Below the pieces are notes generated by a model. The model did no database searches. It saw only the letters and a program-made list of their open reading frames with translations, and was not told the origin of the DNA. DNA of 64,000 nt from Chloroflexota bacterium. GTDB taxonomy: Bacteria > Chloroflexota > Anaerolineae > Aggregatilineales > Phototrophicaceae. The translations under genes and the position numbers were made by a program. Below, one piece after another: positions 8,686 to 17,723 of this stretch (within the stretch, counting starts at the first letter, position 1; each line of letters starts with the position of its first letter). Location of the stretch: the NCBI GenBank assembly GCA_026707665.1, contig JAPOWK010000037.1:1-64000 (forward strand). The letters run 5' to 3'.

Positions 8686-10155
8686 CTACATGCACTCGTC
8701 GTGTTCCAGACCGAGTTCGGCCAGCTTCGCGCAGACGAAATCCTCGCGCTGTTCGACCGAAACGTAGGTGAGCCCTTCGTCATAGTAGCCGGCGTCTTCG
8801 ACGATTTCGCGGATGTCATTGTTGGCGTCCACCATCAGGGTCGCCGCATCACCGCCGGCGGCCACCTCTTGCAAAGCGCGGCCGATGGCATTCTCCGCCT
8901 CGGGCCACCAGGGTTCCGCCGGGCGCCCAATGCCGACTTTCGCCGCTTCGTAGTTCGCCGTCAGATGGGGCCACTTCGCGACCAGATCGGGATCGGTCAG
9001 CACCGAGATGCGATGCCCGGCGCCGGTCTGATCGGCCAGAATGCGCGAGAAGGCTTTCCCGTGCGCCAGCTGCAAGTAATCCCAGGCGATCTGTTTCTGC
9101 TCCTCGGAAATGTGGGCGTTGATCATATAAGCCGGTCCCGCCGAGAGCAGCGCCGACTGAACCTCGCCCGTTTCCGGATTCATCCAGCCGGGCACCGGCG
9201 CGAAGCCGGTCTCCCCGGCGACAATTGACGCGTCCGGATCCAGCAAGAGCGGGATCGCCCAGCTTTCCGTGCCATACATTGCCACCTTGCCCTGGGCGAA
9301 ATTCTGCATCACTTCGCCAAATTGGAAGGACTCGCGCCCCGGCGGTTGCAAGCCGAGGAAGTCCTGCCCGGCGAAGAACATCGCTGTATCGATAGCCGCT
9401 TCGGTATCAAAGAGCGGATTGAATTCGCTGTCGAAGAAATCGACGCCGCGCGAGAAGCCGAAGTGAATCATGTAATCGAAGAGGATATTGTTCGGCGTGC
9501 CATAGCGGTAGTTGAAGCCATACAATTCGTCGTCGGGCCGGGTGAAGAATTCGCCGACTTCCGCCAACTCGTCCCAGGTGGCAGGCACGGTCAGCTCACG
9601 CCCGTATTGCTCCATGAAAGCCGCTTGCTCGTCCGCGTCTTCGAAGAGGTCGGTGCGGTAGGCGAACATACCAACAGCGACCAGCGTCGGTATGCCGACC
9701 CATTTTTCTTTCGCCATCGCCACGGTGCCGAAGGCGCGGGTGGTGAAATCTTCCGGATGCGAATCGCCCGGCGCCGCCAGATAGAAGCGGTCCAACTCTT
9801 CCAGGCAGCCCAGCGCCGCCAATGCGCCCGCCCAGCCATCTTCGACAAACATGATGTCAAAGTCATCGCCGCCAGCCGCGCAAGTCGTCTGGATGCGAGG
9901 CAACACATCGCTGTGCGCCGCGTTTTCATAGATCAGCGTGACGCCCGAGGCTTCTTCGTAGAGCGGATCCAATATCTCGTGCTGATAAGCCAGAATGGGC
10001 ACGACTTCGGTGTTGAGGATGCGCAGTTCCTTGCCTTCCCAGGGGCGCGCGCCCGTCTCCGGGTCTGTCAGCGGGATTGAATCCTGCGCCGAAACGAGCG
10101 GCAGGAAGAGTGAAGCCAGCGCGAGCACAATCAATATCGCTTTGATGCTTTTCAT
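8686..10155 (-). CDS. ABC sugar transporter extracellular binding protein (family 1)
   Basis: A 489-residue exported protein that should capture the substrate outside the membrane and deliver it to the permeases at 7602 and 6508. The Sec signal peptide spans residues 1 to about 23 (hydrophobic core AILIVLALASLFLPLV, cleavage after VSA), with no lipobox Cys. The mature part has family-1 features such as DIMFVEDGWAGALAALGCLEELD and the later WAIPLLLDPDAS. ATG at 10155 has GAAGGAG eight bases upstream. It is the first gene of the minus-strand operon, divergent from the binding-protein gene at 10600. Confidence 0.9.
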   Translation of the reverse strand: MKSIKAILIVLALASLFLPLVSAQDSIPLTDPETGARPWEGKELRILNTEVVPILAYQHEILDPLYEEASGVTLIYENAAHSDVLPRIQTTCAAGGDDFDIMFVEDGWAGALAALGCLEELDRFYLAAPGDSHPEDFTTRAFGTVAMAKEKWVGIPTLVAVGMFAYRTDLFEDADEQAAFMEQYGRELTVPATWDELAEVGEFFTRPDDELYGFNYRYGTPNNILFDYMIHFGFSRGVDFFDSEFNPLFDTEAAIDTAMFFAGQDFLGLQPPGRESFQFGEVMQNFAQGKVAMYGTESWAIPLLLDPDASIVAGETGFAPVPGWMNPETGEVQSALLSAGPAYMINAHISEEQKQIAWDYLQLAHGKAFSRILADQTGAGHRISVLTDPDLVAKWPHLTANYEAAKVGIGRPAEPWWPEAENAIGRALQEVAAGGDAATLMVDANNDIREIVEDAGYYDEGLTYVSVEQREDFVCAKLAELGLEHDECM

Positions 10156-10599
10156 TTCAGTTACTCCTTCATTTTCAAGTCTTATTGAGCTTTCGATTCG
10201 TTATTGTTTCATATCTTCGATAGCTGTTGCCTTTCTCCTATTGAACGGGAACAGGCATTCCGCCAAAGCGGATACGACGAGCCTCCGCCCGACGCCAACG
10301 CCGTCGTGATAGTAACGCGTCATCTTGCCCTCGTCAAAAATTCCTGGAGGACAAGCGCTAACTCACAACAGACGCGCTTCCGCATTGTGAGGTCCACCCG
10401 ACGTTGCTTGCCGCAGGCGGGCAAATTCGCTACTATTCTGCACAGCGTGGGCGGCAATCTTGCGGACAGATTCGGGTGCCCGCCGACGGTTTTCTGTCGC
10501 GAAGCTGGAGGAAGGAGACAGCTTAAAGATCAGACCGCGTTAAATTGACAAGCTTGCTGCAATCAGAACGACACCATTAGCTAACGAGAGAGGTCAAAA
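10156..10599. other. Divergent intergenic region between two sugar-uptake operons
   Basis: These 444 bases separate two operons read in opposite directions, so promoters and operators for both should lie here. A plus-strand promoter-like pair is listed at 10408. A lone TTGACA occurs at 10545 without a matching -10 element. No clear palindromic LacI-type operator and no coding frame with a ribosome-binding site was found. Confidence 0.5.
10408..10436 (+). promoter_or_regulatory. Possible sigma-70-type promoter
   Basis: TTGCCG (10408-10413), a 17-base spacer and TACTAT (10431-10436), each matching four of six consensus bases. It lies about 160 bases upstream of the plus-strand binding-protein gene. 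The match is modest and could be chance. Confidence 0.25.
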
Positions 10600-11889
10600 A
10601 TGAAGAGCATACTGAAACGTTCCATGCTGATTATGGCTCTGGTTATCCTCGCCACGACAACGGCAATAACGCCGGCGCAGGACGAAGTGACTCTTGGCTT
10701 TGTATACGGTTCTTTCGCCCCGCAGGAGAAATGGGAAGCATACTTCGAGGGATTCCTCGAGGCGCATCCCAATGTCACGATCAACTATATCCCGGTGCCA
10801 TTGGACAGTTGGGGTGATTACACGCAGAAAATCGTCACCACGATGCTAGGTGGCGAGCAAGTCGATGTCATCTGGAATGCGATCGAAGCGGTTCCCTTGA
10901 TGGCCGAACGCGGCGTCCTGCGGGAGCTGGATTCCTTCCTCGAGAGCGACCCCGACATACAGGAATTCCTGGACGATGCCAATCCCAAGCTGCTTGAGGG
11001 GCTGCGCTGGAATGACCAGCAGTATCTGCTCCCCTTCGCCTGGAACACCACGCTGATCTATTACAACAAAGCGGTCCTGGAAGCCGCCGGACTGCCCGAA
11101 CCGCCGCCGGACTGGACCTGGGATGACTTCCTGGAATACGCCACCACCATAACCCAAGATACCGACGGCGACGGCAATAACGATGTCTGGGGCTTCCACC
11201 ACAACGCCTGGCTCTGGCACCTTGGTCCCTGGCTGGTCTCCAATGGTTCGTTCTTCCTCAACGAAGATTTCACCGAGCCTTGGTACAGCCGTCCAGAGTC
11301 CATCGAGGCGCTGCAATTCGCGCGCGACTTGATCTGGGAGCATGGAGTCGGTCCAAGCGGGTCCTTCAACTTCCGCGAAGCCTTTGTCGCCGGCACGTTG
11401 GGCATGATGATCGACTCGCCCGCCGGGCGCCAGCGCCTGATCCCGGCCGGCATGTCCGCCGATGACTATGATGTCGTCTTCTTCCCCACCAAGAGCGGCG
11501 AGGCTGCCCCTGGTTCGCAATGGGGCACGGACGGCTATGGCATCACCAAAGACAGCCAACACCCGGACTTGGCTTGGGAGATGGTCAAGCACTTGGTGAG
11601 CACGGAAGTCATGTCCAAGCTGCTCTCCGGCGAGTTCGCATCGGCGAGCGCCCCGGCGCGCCAATCGCTGGCGAGCGATCCAGTTTTGGTCGCGGCGAGC
11701 CCAGCCAATTATCAGCGATTTTATGAGGTGTTGGAGAACGGTCGGACTGTTATCAACGCGCCCTATTTCGCCGAATTGGCGGAAATTCATGATCGCTATA
11801 TGTCGCAAGTCTGGGCGAACGAGATGAGCGTTGAAGAGGCGGTTGCCAGCATTCAGGCTGATATGGAAGCGGTCATCGCCGATAACTAG
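10600..11889 (+). CDS. ABC sugar transporter extracellular binding protein (family 1)
   Basis: A 429-residue secreted sugar-binding protein. The signal peptide covers residues 1-26 (core LIMALVILATTTAI, cleavage near TPA-QD), without a lipobox. The mature part is a typical bacterial extracellular binding protein: LGFVYGSFAPQEKWEAYFEG at the start, YNKAVLEAAGLPEPPPDWTW mid-protein, and an EFASASAPARQS hinge region near the end. GAGAGG precedes the ATG. It heads the plus-strand operon, with two permeases after it and no ATPase. Confidence 0.92.
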   Translation: MKSILKRSMLIMALVILATTTAITPAQDEVTLGFVYGSFAPQEKWEAYFEGFLEAHPNVTINYIPVPLDSWGDYTQKIVTTMLGGEQVDVIWNAIEAVPLMAERGVLRELDSFLESDPDIQEFLDDANPKLLEGLRWNDQQYLLPFAWNTTLIYYNKAVLEAAGLPEPPPDWTWDDFLEYATTITQDTDGDGNNDVWGFHHNAWLWHLGPWLVSNGSFFLNEDFTEPWYSRPESIEALQFARDLIWEHGVGPSGSFNFREAFVAGTLGMMIDSPAGRQRLIPAGMSADDYDVVFFPTKSGEAAPGSQWGTDGYGITKDSQHPDLAWEMVKHLVSTEVMSKLLSGEFASASAPARQSLASDPVLVAASPANYQRFYEVLENGRTVINAPYFAELAEIHDRYMSQVWANEMSVEEAVASIQADMEAVIADN

Positions 11890-11967
11890 CGGGTCAAGCG
11901 CGAGGCGGCACGGAGTTGATTTCAGGCCGCCTCATCACCGCCCCGGTCAGGTTGCGAGCAGCCAACC

Positions 11968-12033
11968 CCACCCCCCGGCCCCCTCCCCGAAGCATCAGGG
12001 TCGCGTAGACACTGACCTCCGGAGGGGGAGTTA
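11968..12033. repeat. GC-rich inverted element after a binding-protein gene
   Basis: CCCCACCCCCCGGCCCCCTC faces CCTCCGGAGGGGGAG around the GGTCGCGTAGACACTGACC core (11999-12017). It is a short version of the 53-350 element. It can fold into a strong hairpin between the binding-protein and permease genes. Confidence 0.6.
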
Positions 12034-12097
12034 ATGATGGCGGGATGCAAAGTATTTTAAGTGAGCGGTGGCATTGTCGCGCAGGTGTCTATAGGCG

Positions 12098-13111
12098 TTG
12101 CAATACAGTGCGGTACGCCGCATCGCTCAAACGGGCGAGCGGTTCAGCACGCTGACAAGCGTACGGTCGCCCAAAGCGCAGGAGGCTGCCATTTTAGCGC
12201 GCCAAGCCACCGCTAGCTGGAATTGGGTCAACAGCCTACGGGCACGGGAAGCAATCGCCGGCTACTTCTTCATTCTGCCGACGCTGTTGAGCTTTCTGGT
12301 TTTCTTTCTCATCCCGACGATTTCTGGCTTGGGCATGTCCCTCTTTGATTGGGATTTTTTCTCCGATCCAGATTATGTTGGTCTGGACAACTTCATCGAG
12401 CTATCGCAAGACAAACTATTCCTGACAACATTGAAGAACACCGCCCTCTTTGCCCTGTTCGCCACCGCTGGCAACGTTGGTCTGGGCATGTTTATCGCCA
12501 TCGGCATCAACAGCATCAAGTGGAGCTGGTTGAGAGCCTACTTGCGCACCGCCTACTTCATCCCCTTCGTCATCTCGACTGTCGTCGTCGCCCTGATGTT
12601 CGGCTTTCTCTTGCAAGAGAGCACGGGCGTGGTGAATTATTATCTGTCGCGGCTGGGAATTCAGCGGATACCGTGGCTATCCTCATCGACCTGGGCGTTT
12701 CGGTCCATTGTCTTAATTGACGTCTGGAAGCATATCGGCTTTTTTACACTGATCTTTCTGGCCGGCTTGCAGGCGATTCCGAGCGAACTCTATGAAGCGG
12801 CGCTGGTCGATGGCGCTGGGCGCCGCGTTCGTCTGACGCGCATCACGATCCCGCTGCTGACACCGTCCCTGTTCTTTTCCTTAATCATCGCGCTTATCGG
12901 CGCCTTCCAGGTTTTCGAGTCGATGTACGTCTTGACCAACGGTGGACCCGGCGATGCCACCAGGACCGTCGTCATGTATCTCTATCGCGAGGCATTCGGC
13001 AGCTTCAATATGGGCTATGCCGCCAGCATGGCAGTCGTGCTCTTTTTTATCATCCTGGCCTTGACCATCACACAAGTCCGGCTCGGCGACCGCTGGGTCT
13101 TTTACCGCTAA
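12098..13111 (+). CDS. Carbohydrate ABC transporter permease, MalF type
   Basis: A 337-residue membrane protein. The hydrophobic core starts near residue 54 (AGYFFILPTLLSFLVFFLIP), and the EAA-type loop is LYEAALVDGAGRRVRLTRIT. The open frame has no ATG before the first helix; TTG at 12098 is the only standard start that keeps the frame, and its ribosome-binding site is weak. The N-terminal 50 residues are therefore uncertain. It pairs with the permease 16 bases downstream. Confidence 0.85.
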   Translation: MQYSAVRRIAQTGERFSTLTSVRSPKAQEAAILARQATASWNWVNSLRAREAIAGYFFILPTLLSFLVFFLIPTISGLGMSLFDWDFFSDPDYVGLDNFIELSQDKLFLTTLKNTALFALFATAGNVGLGMFIAIGINSIKWSWLRAYLRTAYFIPFVISTVVVALMFGFLLQESTGVVNYYLSRLGIQRIPWLSSSTWAFRSIVLIDVWKHIGFFTLIFLAGLQAIPSELYEAALVDGAGRRVRLTRITIPLLTPSLFFSLIIALIGAFQVFESMYVLTNGGPGDATRTVVMYLYREAFGSFNMGYAASMAVVLFFIILALTITQVRLGDRWVFYR

Positions 13112-13127
13112 AGGATTGTAAAGGTCC

Positions 13128-14018
13128 ATGATGACCAGCGTCGTGCTCTGGTACAGCGATACGGAGTTGCAAGACAAGCTGAGACACCGTTGGCGGGCCT
13201 GGCTGGCAAACGCAGTGCTTGCGCTCCCACTGGTGCTTGGATCGCTGATTATGTTCTTGCCCCTGGTTTGGGCGGTGTCTTTCTCCTTTGGCCAGCCGCA
13301 CGAATTCTTTACCCTGCCGCCGCCGGTAATCCCCAGCGCATTTCGTCTGGACAATTATCATGGCGTCTTTGAGCGCGTCGACTTTCTCAGATTTTTCCTC
13401 AACAGCGTCTTCGTCACCGGCTGCGTGACGATCGCGCAACTCATCACTTGCAGTATGGGCGGTTATGCCTTTGCCCGCTTGCGCTTCCCCGGCCGGCGGA
13501 TCATCTTCATTCTTTTCCTCGCTTCGATGATGGTACCGCAGCACGTCACCTTAATCCCGGTCTTCATCATCATCCGCGGGATGGGCTTGTACAACAATCT
13601 GGGCGCGCTCATCGTCCCCTACGCCACTAGCGTCTTCGGCACCTTCTTGCTCAAGCAATTCTTTGAGACTATACCGAATGAACTGGAGGACGCGGCGAAA
13701 ATCGATGGCGCCGGCTTCCTCCAGATATACTGGCGCGTCATGCTGCCGCTCGCCGGTCCGCCGCTGGCGACCCTCGCGATCCTCACCTTCAACAGCTCCT
13801 GGAATAACTTCTTTTGGCCCCTGATCTTCATCAATTCGGCTGAAAAGATGACATTGCCGCTGGGCATGATATACTTGCGCGGTCAGGATGGGGTGACCAA
13901 CTCCGGAGTGCTCATGGCGGCGATCGTCTTGAACCTGATTCCAGTCCTTATATTCTTTTTGATCTTTCAGCGTAGACTGGTGGAAGGCGTGACCTTGAGC
14001 GGGCTGAAAGGCGCCTGA
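13128..14018 (+). CDS. Carbohydrate ABC transporter permease, MalG type
   Basis: A 296-residue inner-membrane permease with about six helices, the first near residues 28-50. The EAA loop is LEDAAKIDGAGFLQIYWRVM, and the typical MalG-like end is RRLVEGVTLSGLKGA. ATG at 13128 follows AAAGG; a second ATG is adjacent at 13131. It forms an importer with the 12098 permease and the 10600 binding protein. The ATPase must come from elsewhere, possibly the MalK-type gene at 5187. Confidence 0.9.
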   Translation: MMTSVVLWYSDTELQDKLRHRWRAWLANAVLALPLVLGSLIMFLPLVWAVSFSFGQPHEFFTLPPPVIPSAFRLDNYHGVFERVDFLRFFLNSVFVTGCVTIAQLITCSMGGYAFARLRFPGRRIIFILFLASMMVPQHVTLIPVFIIIRGMGLYNNLGALIVPYATSVFGTFLLKQFFETIPNELEDAAKIDGAGFLQIYWRVMLPLAGPPLATLAILTFNSSWNNFFWPLIFINSAEKMTLPLGMIYLRGQDGVTNSGVLMAAIVLNLIPVLIFFLIFQRRLVEGVTLSGLKGA

Positions 14019-14083
14019 ACCAGCGTAAATCTTGAAGTCCGTCACAGGACGGTTTTGATAGGTGACATTCAAAGGGTGAACTG

Positions 14084-16495
14084 ATGAAACATCACGAAGG
14101 AATCCGAAGCTATGACCATACAGCCAGCGCCCTGGCTTTCCCATTGGGCGGTATCGGCACCGGCAACGTCTCGCTGGGCGCGCGCGGCGAATTGCGCGAT
14201 TGGGAAATCTTCAACCTGCCGGCGAAAGGCAATACGTTGCCGCTGACCTTCTTCGCGCTCCGCTGCCAGCAAGCGGGACAAGAGGCCAAGATGCGCGTAC
14301 TCGAAGGTCCGATTCAAGCGCCGCATACGCCTTCGCATGGTTACCATCCCTTGATGAGCCTGGCTGGCTTGCCACGTTTCAAAGGCAGTACTTTCCGCGG
14401 GCAATACCCCTTCGCCAGCATCGAGTTTCACGATGACAGGATGCCGGTTTCGGTTGCGCTGGAAGCCTATACGCCCTTGCTGCCGCTCAATCCGGAAGAT
14501 TCCGGCATCCCCTGCGCTATCCTGACCTACACCCTCTGCAACCAGACCGAAGACCCGGTCGACCTCACCCTTGTCGGCTCGCTGACTAACCCGGTCGGCA
14601 ACCTGCAGCCGGACAAATTCCGCAACGAAGCCCGGGTCGAATTCGGAAGGCCCGTCAACCGATTCCGCGAAGACGACGACCTGCGCGGCTTGCTGCTGAC
14701 CAATAGCGAGCTCGCCGACGACGACCTGCATTATGGCAGCCTCGCCCTCGCCACCGATCATGACAGCGTGACCTACAAGCGCAGTTGGCTGCGCGGCGAA
14801 TGGTGGGATTATCTGCATGATTTCTGGGACGATCTTAAGGACGACGGCTTGCTGGAGGACACGGCCGATGACGCGCCGGGCACGCGCATTGCCGCGGCCT
14901 CGCTCGGCTTGGTCGACCGACTCGAGGCCGGCGAAAGCAAGCGCTTCCGTTTTCTGTTGACCTGGCACTTCCCGAACCGGCCCGCCGCCTGGGACCTGCG
15001 CGCGCTTCCCGCCATAGGCGTCGACGCAAACGATGTCGGCATCATCCGCAACCACTATGCCACACGCTTCGACGACGCCTGGGGCGCGGCGCGCTACACG
15101 TTGGATAATCTGCCGCGCCTGGAATCGACGACGCGCCAGTTCCACGACGCCCTGTTTGGCAGTACGCTGCCCCCAGTCGTGCTCGACGCCGTTTCCGCCA
15201 ATATCGTACCGGCACGCAGCACGACCTGCTTCTGGCTGGAGGACGGCCGCTTCTACGGCTGGGAAGGCTGCTTCGACGACTCGGGCTGCTGCGCCGGCAC
15301 TTGCACTCACGTCTGGAGCTACGCCTATACCATCGCCTATCTCTTTCCCTCGCTGGAGCGCGAGATGCGCAAGATCGAATTCAATGTGGAAACGGCTGAC
15401 GACGGCGCGATGAAATTTCGCAGCTACGGTACCTTCCATGCGAATGTCATCGATGCCGTGCGCGCGGATGCCGCCGTTGACGGGCAGATGGGCTCGATCC
15501 TGCGCGGCTACCGTGAATGGCAACTGAGCGGCGATGACGACTTTCTCGCCGGAATTTGGGACGGCGTCAAACGCGCCATCGGCTTCGCCAGCGCCTACTG
15601 GGATACCGACAACGATCACGTCCTCGACGCCGTGCAGCACAATACTTATGACATTGAGTTTCACGGTCCCAATCCCCTAAGCAGCATTTACTATTTGGCC
15701 GCCTTGCGCGCCGTCGAAGCGATGGCGCGGGCAATGGGCGAAGGCGAATTGAGCGGGCGCTGTCGCGATGCCTTCCAAACCGGCAGCGAGAACCTCGATC
15801 GAATGCTCTGGAATGGCGGATATTACATCCAGAAGCTCGATGATGTCGACGCGCAAAAGTACCAGCACGGCGAGGGCTGCCTCTCCGACCAATTGCTGGG
15901 GCAACTGCACGCCAGGCTGTTGGGTCTTGGCGACTTGCTGCCCGCCGATCATGTGAAGACGGCGCTGAAGTCGATTCACGAGCACAATTTCATGCGCGAT
16001 CTCAGCGAGCACGACAATTGCCAGCGTGTTTACGCCTTGAATGATGAAGCCGGCTTGCTGCTCTGTACCTGGCCTCATGGCGGTCGCCCGCGCTTGCCTT
16101 TCCCTTACGCTGACGAAGTCTGGACCGGCATCGAATATCAGGTCGCCGCGCATCTCATTTATGAAGGCTGGGTCGATGAAGGCATTGAAATTGTCGAAGC
16201 GCTGCGGGCGCGCCACGATGGCATTCGGCGCAACCCCTGGAACGAGGTCGAATGCGGCAATCATTACGCCCGCAGCATGGCCAGCTGGGCGCTGCTGCTG
16301 GCGCTGAGCGGTATGCGGATCGACGCGGAAACGGGCGCGTCAACGTTCGCGCCGAGCAGCGACCTGCTATCGGAGAAAGAGCCATTCTCGGTCTTCTGGT
16401 CGGACGGGCGCGAATGGGGCATCTATTCGCAGGCATGGGACGAAGAGAACGAGACTTGGAAGGCCAACTTTGAATCACTTGGCGCGGCGTCATAG
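14084..16495 (+). CDS. GH116 beta-glucosidase / non-lysosomal glucosylceramidase-like
   Basis: An 803-residue bacterial homologue of GBA2. The N-terminal beta domain (about 15-300) begins FPLGGIGTGNVSLGARGELR, a GBA2_N hallmark. The C-terminal (alpha/alpha)6 domain spans about 355-780. By motif, E394 in FYGWEGCF matches the GH116 nucleophile (YLEG in GBA2) and D523 in HNTYDIEFHGP matches the acid/base (DQTYD). No signal peptide is visible, so it should act in the cytosol on an imported beta-glucoside or related glycan. It lies 65 bases after the sugar permeases, with AAAGGG before the ATG, which fits hydrolysis of what they import. The aglycone is unknown. Confidence 0.88.
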   Translation: MKHHEGIRSYDHTASALAFPLGGIGTGNVSLGARGELRDWEIFNLPAKGNTLPLTFFALRCQQAGQEAKMRVLEGPIQAPHTPSHGYHPLMSLAGLPRFKGSTFRGQYPFASIEFHDDRMPVSVALEAYTPLLPLNPEDSGIPCAILTYTLCNQTEDPVDLTLVGSLTNPVGNLQPDKFRNEARVEFGRPVNRFREDDDLRGLLLTNSELADDDLHYGSLALATDHDSVTYKRSWLRGEWWDYLHDFWDDLKDDGLLEDTADDAPGTRIAAASLGLVDRLEAGESKRFRFLLTWHFPNRPAAWDLRALPAIGVDANDVGIIRNHYATRFDDAWGAARYTLDNLPRLESTTRQFHDALFGSTLPPVVLDAVSANIVPARSTTCFWLEDGRFYGWEGCFDDSGCCAGTCTHVWSYAYTIAYLFPSLEREMRKIEFNVETADDGAMKFRSYGTFHANVIDAVRADAAVDGQMGSILRGYREWQLSGDDDFLAGIWDGVKRAIGFASAYWDTDNDHVLDAVQHNTYDIEFHGPNPLSSIYYLAALRAVEAMARAMGEGELSGRCRDAFQTGSENLDRMLWNGGYYIQKLDDVDAQKYQHGEGCLSDQLLGQLHARLLGLGDLLPADHVKTALKSIHEHNFMRDLSEHDNCQRVYALNDEAGLLLCTWPHGGRPRLPFPYADEVWTGIEYQVAAHLIYEGWVDEGIEIVEALRARHDGIRRNPWNEVECGNHYARSMASWALLLALSGMRIDAETGASTFAPSSDLLSEKEPFSVFWSDGREWGIYSQAWDEENETWKANFESLGAAS

Positions 16496-16515
16496 AATCA
16501 GCTGCCACGCCTTAC

Positions 16516-16536
16516 GGGCGAGTCGCCGCCTCGCCC
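16516..16536. repeat. Palindromic repeat (GGGCGAG stem)
   Basis: GGGCGAG (16516-16522) pairs with CTCGCCC (16530-16536) and is followed by CTACAGATTTT. It is a member of the intergenic palindrome family, between the GH116 and deacetylase genes. Confidence 0.65.
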
Positions 16537-16581
16537 CTACAGATTTTCGCGGCTTTGAATTATGGATGGTGAGGTGACTAG

Positions 16582-17292
16582 ATGTCCTTGAAATACTACA
16601 CGAACGGACGGCGCGATCAAATGAAAGTGGCGCTGACCTTCGACGATGGACCCAATCCGCCGCGCACTGACCAGGTGATCGAGATTCTCAACAGCCGGGG
16701 CGCGCGCGGCACCTTCTTCGTCTTGGGCAAGTGGGTGGAGCGTTTTCCCCAGGCCTTCCAGCGCATCGTCGAAAGCGGGCATTGCGTCGGCAATCACAGC
16801 TACCTGCACGAAGCCCACCTCGGCGATTTTGACCGCGCCGAAGCCGCCATTGGCAATCTGATCGGCCGCCCGACGCGTTTCCTGCGCGCCCATTACTTCA
16901 ACTTCTTCACCTGCCTCTACTCGCCGGTCGCTTTGTCGCGCGATATGAAAATCGTCGATGCCGATGTCAACCCGGCCGATTACGCCAGGAGCGATCCGCA
17001 GGCGATCATCGACGCCACGCTACAGGCGCCTGCACTAGCTGGCGGCTCCATCATCGATCTGCACGACGGCCGGGAATTCGACGATGACGCCAGACGTCTC
17101 GCTAGCCCGCTGCCGATGATTGAAGCGCTGCCTGCGATCGTTGACGGTTTGCAGGCGCGCGGCTTCCAACTGGTCGGTCTCGACGAAATGGAGTTGGTCG
17201 ATGCCATCGAGTGGCAGCCCGATGGGCGCGGAACATTCGCCACGCCCGAGGCGCGCGCCGCTATCGAAGGCTTTGGCGGGAAGACGAACTAG
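16582..17292 (+). CDS. Polysaccharide deacetylase (NodB-fold, CE4-like)
   Basis: A 236-residue protein whose N-terminal half is a NodB homology domain. Motif 1 is TFDDGP (19-24, with base D21 and metal ligand D22); motif 2 is HSYLH (H72, H76), the metal pair. The usual RxP(Y/F) motif 3 reads RAHYFN, which is atypical. There is no signal peptide, so it should be cytosolic, unlike cell-wall deacetylases. It may deacylate an imported oligosaccharide before or after GH116 action. ATG at 16582 follows GGTGAGG; a second possible start is the ATG at 16621, directly before VALTFDDGP. Confidence 0.82.
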   Translation: MSLKYYTNGRRDQMKVALTFDDGPNPPRTDQVIEILNSRGARGTFFVLGKWVERFPQAFQRIVESGHCVGNHSYLHEAHLGDFDRAEAAIGNLIGRPTRFLRAHYFNFFTCLYSPVALSRDMKIVDADVNPADYARSDPQAIIDATLQAPALAGGSIIDLHDGREFDDDARRLASPLPMIEALPAIVDGLQARGFQLVGLDEMELVDAIEWQPDGRGTFATPEARAAIEGFGGKTN

Positions 17293-17723
17293 CCGAGCGC
17301 ACTTGTCAACTGCCGCGCCGCATAGCAGACTCACTCATCTTTTGACACATCAATGCTGGTTAGTTAAAGTAACAGTACGAAGTTGTGTGAATAAACAAGA
17401 ATAGTTTTTTTGGAAGTTGAGATGAATGGGCGCATTCCAGGTCTGCTATTTCTGACGCAGCCTCACCCCGATTTTGCCGCAGCACGCTCCGGCCACAATC
17501 TTAGAAACTTCTCGGCAAAAGCCGCTTTATGCGTTGAACGCGGCACAAACGCTGATGAGTGCATATCGATTGCTTAGGGCGCGCGCCTGCGTCAGTTACC
17601 TGTATGAGCGATATTGACAGAGGCATAGATTGCGGGGAGGCAAAATGGTGAGTTGAGTTCAACACTTTCTGCAGCCGCTGCTGCGTGACGCAGCGAGGTT
17701 AATAGTTTCATTGGAGGTCAAGA
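17293..17723. other. Intergenic region upstream of an oligopeptide-type ABC operon
   Basis: These 431 bases hold no supported gene. An AT-richer patch lies near 17350-17410 (GTTAGTTAAAGTAAC, an imperfect inverted repeat), and a TTGACA at 17614 lacks a good -10 partner. The operon starting at 17724 probably has its promoter here. Confidence 0.4.

Noticed and set aside
12098..12250. A frameshift at the start of the permease gene
   Set aside because: The missing ATG could hint at one, but the frame is continuous from TTG 12098 and no better N-terminus was found in the other frames.
14069..15664. A 531-codon open frame on the minus strand opposite the GH116 gene
   Set aside because: It is antisense to a well-supported gene, has no ribosome-binding site and no recognisable domain; long antisense frames are common in GC-rich codon usage.
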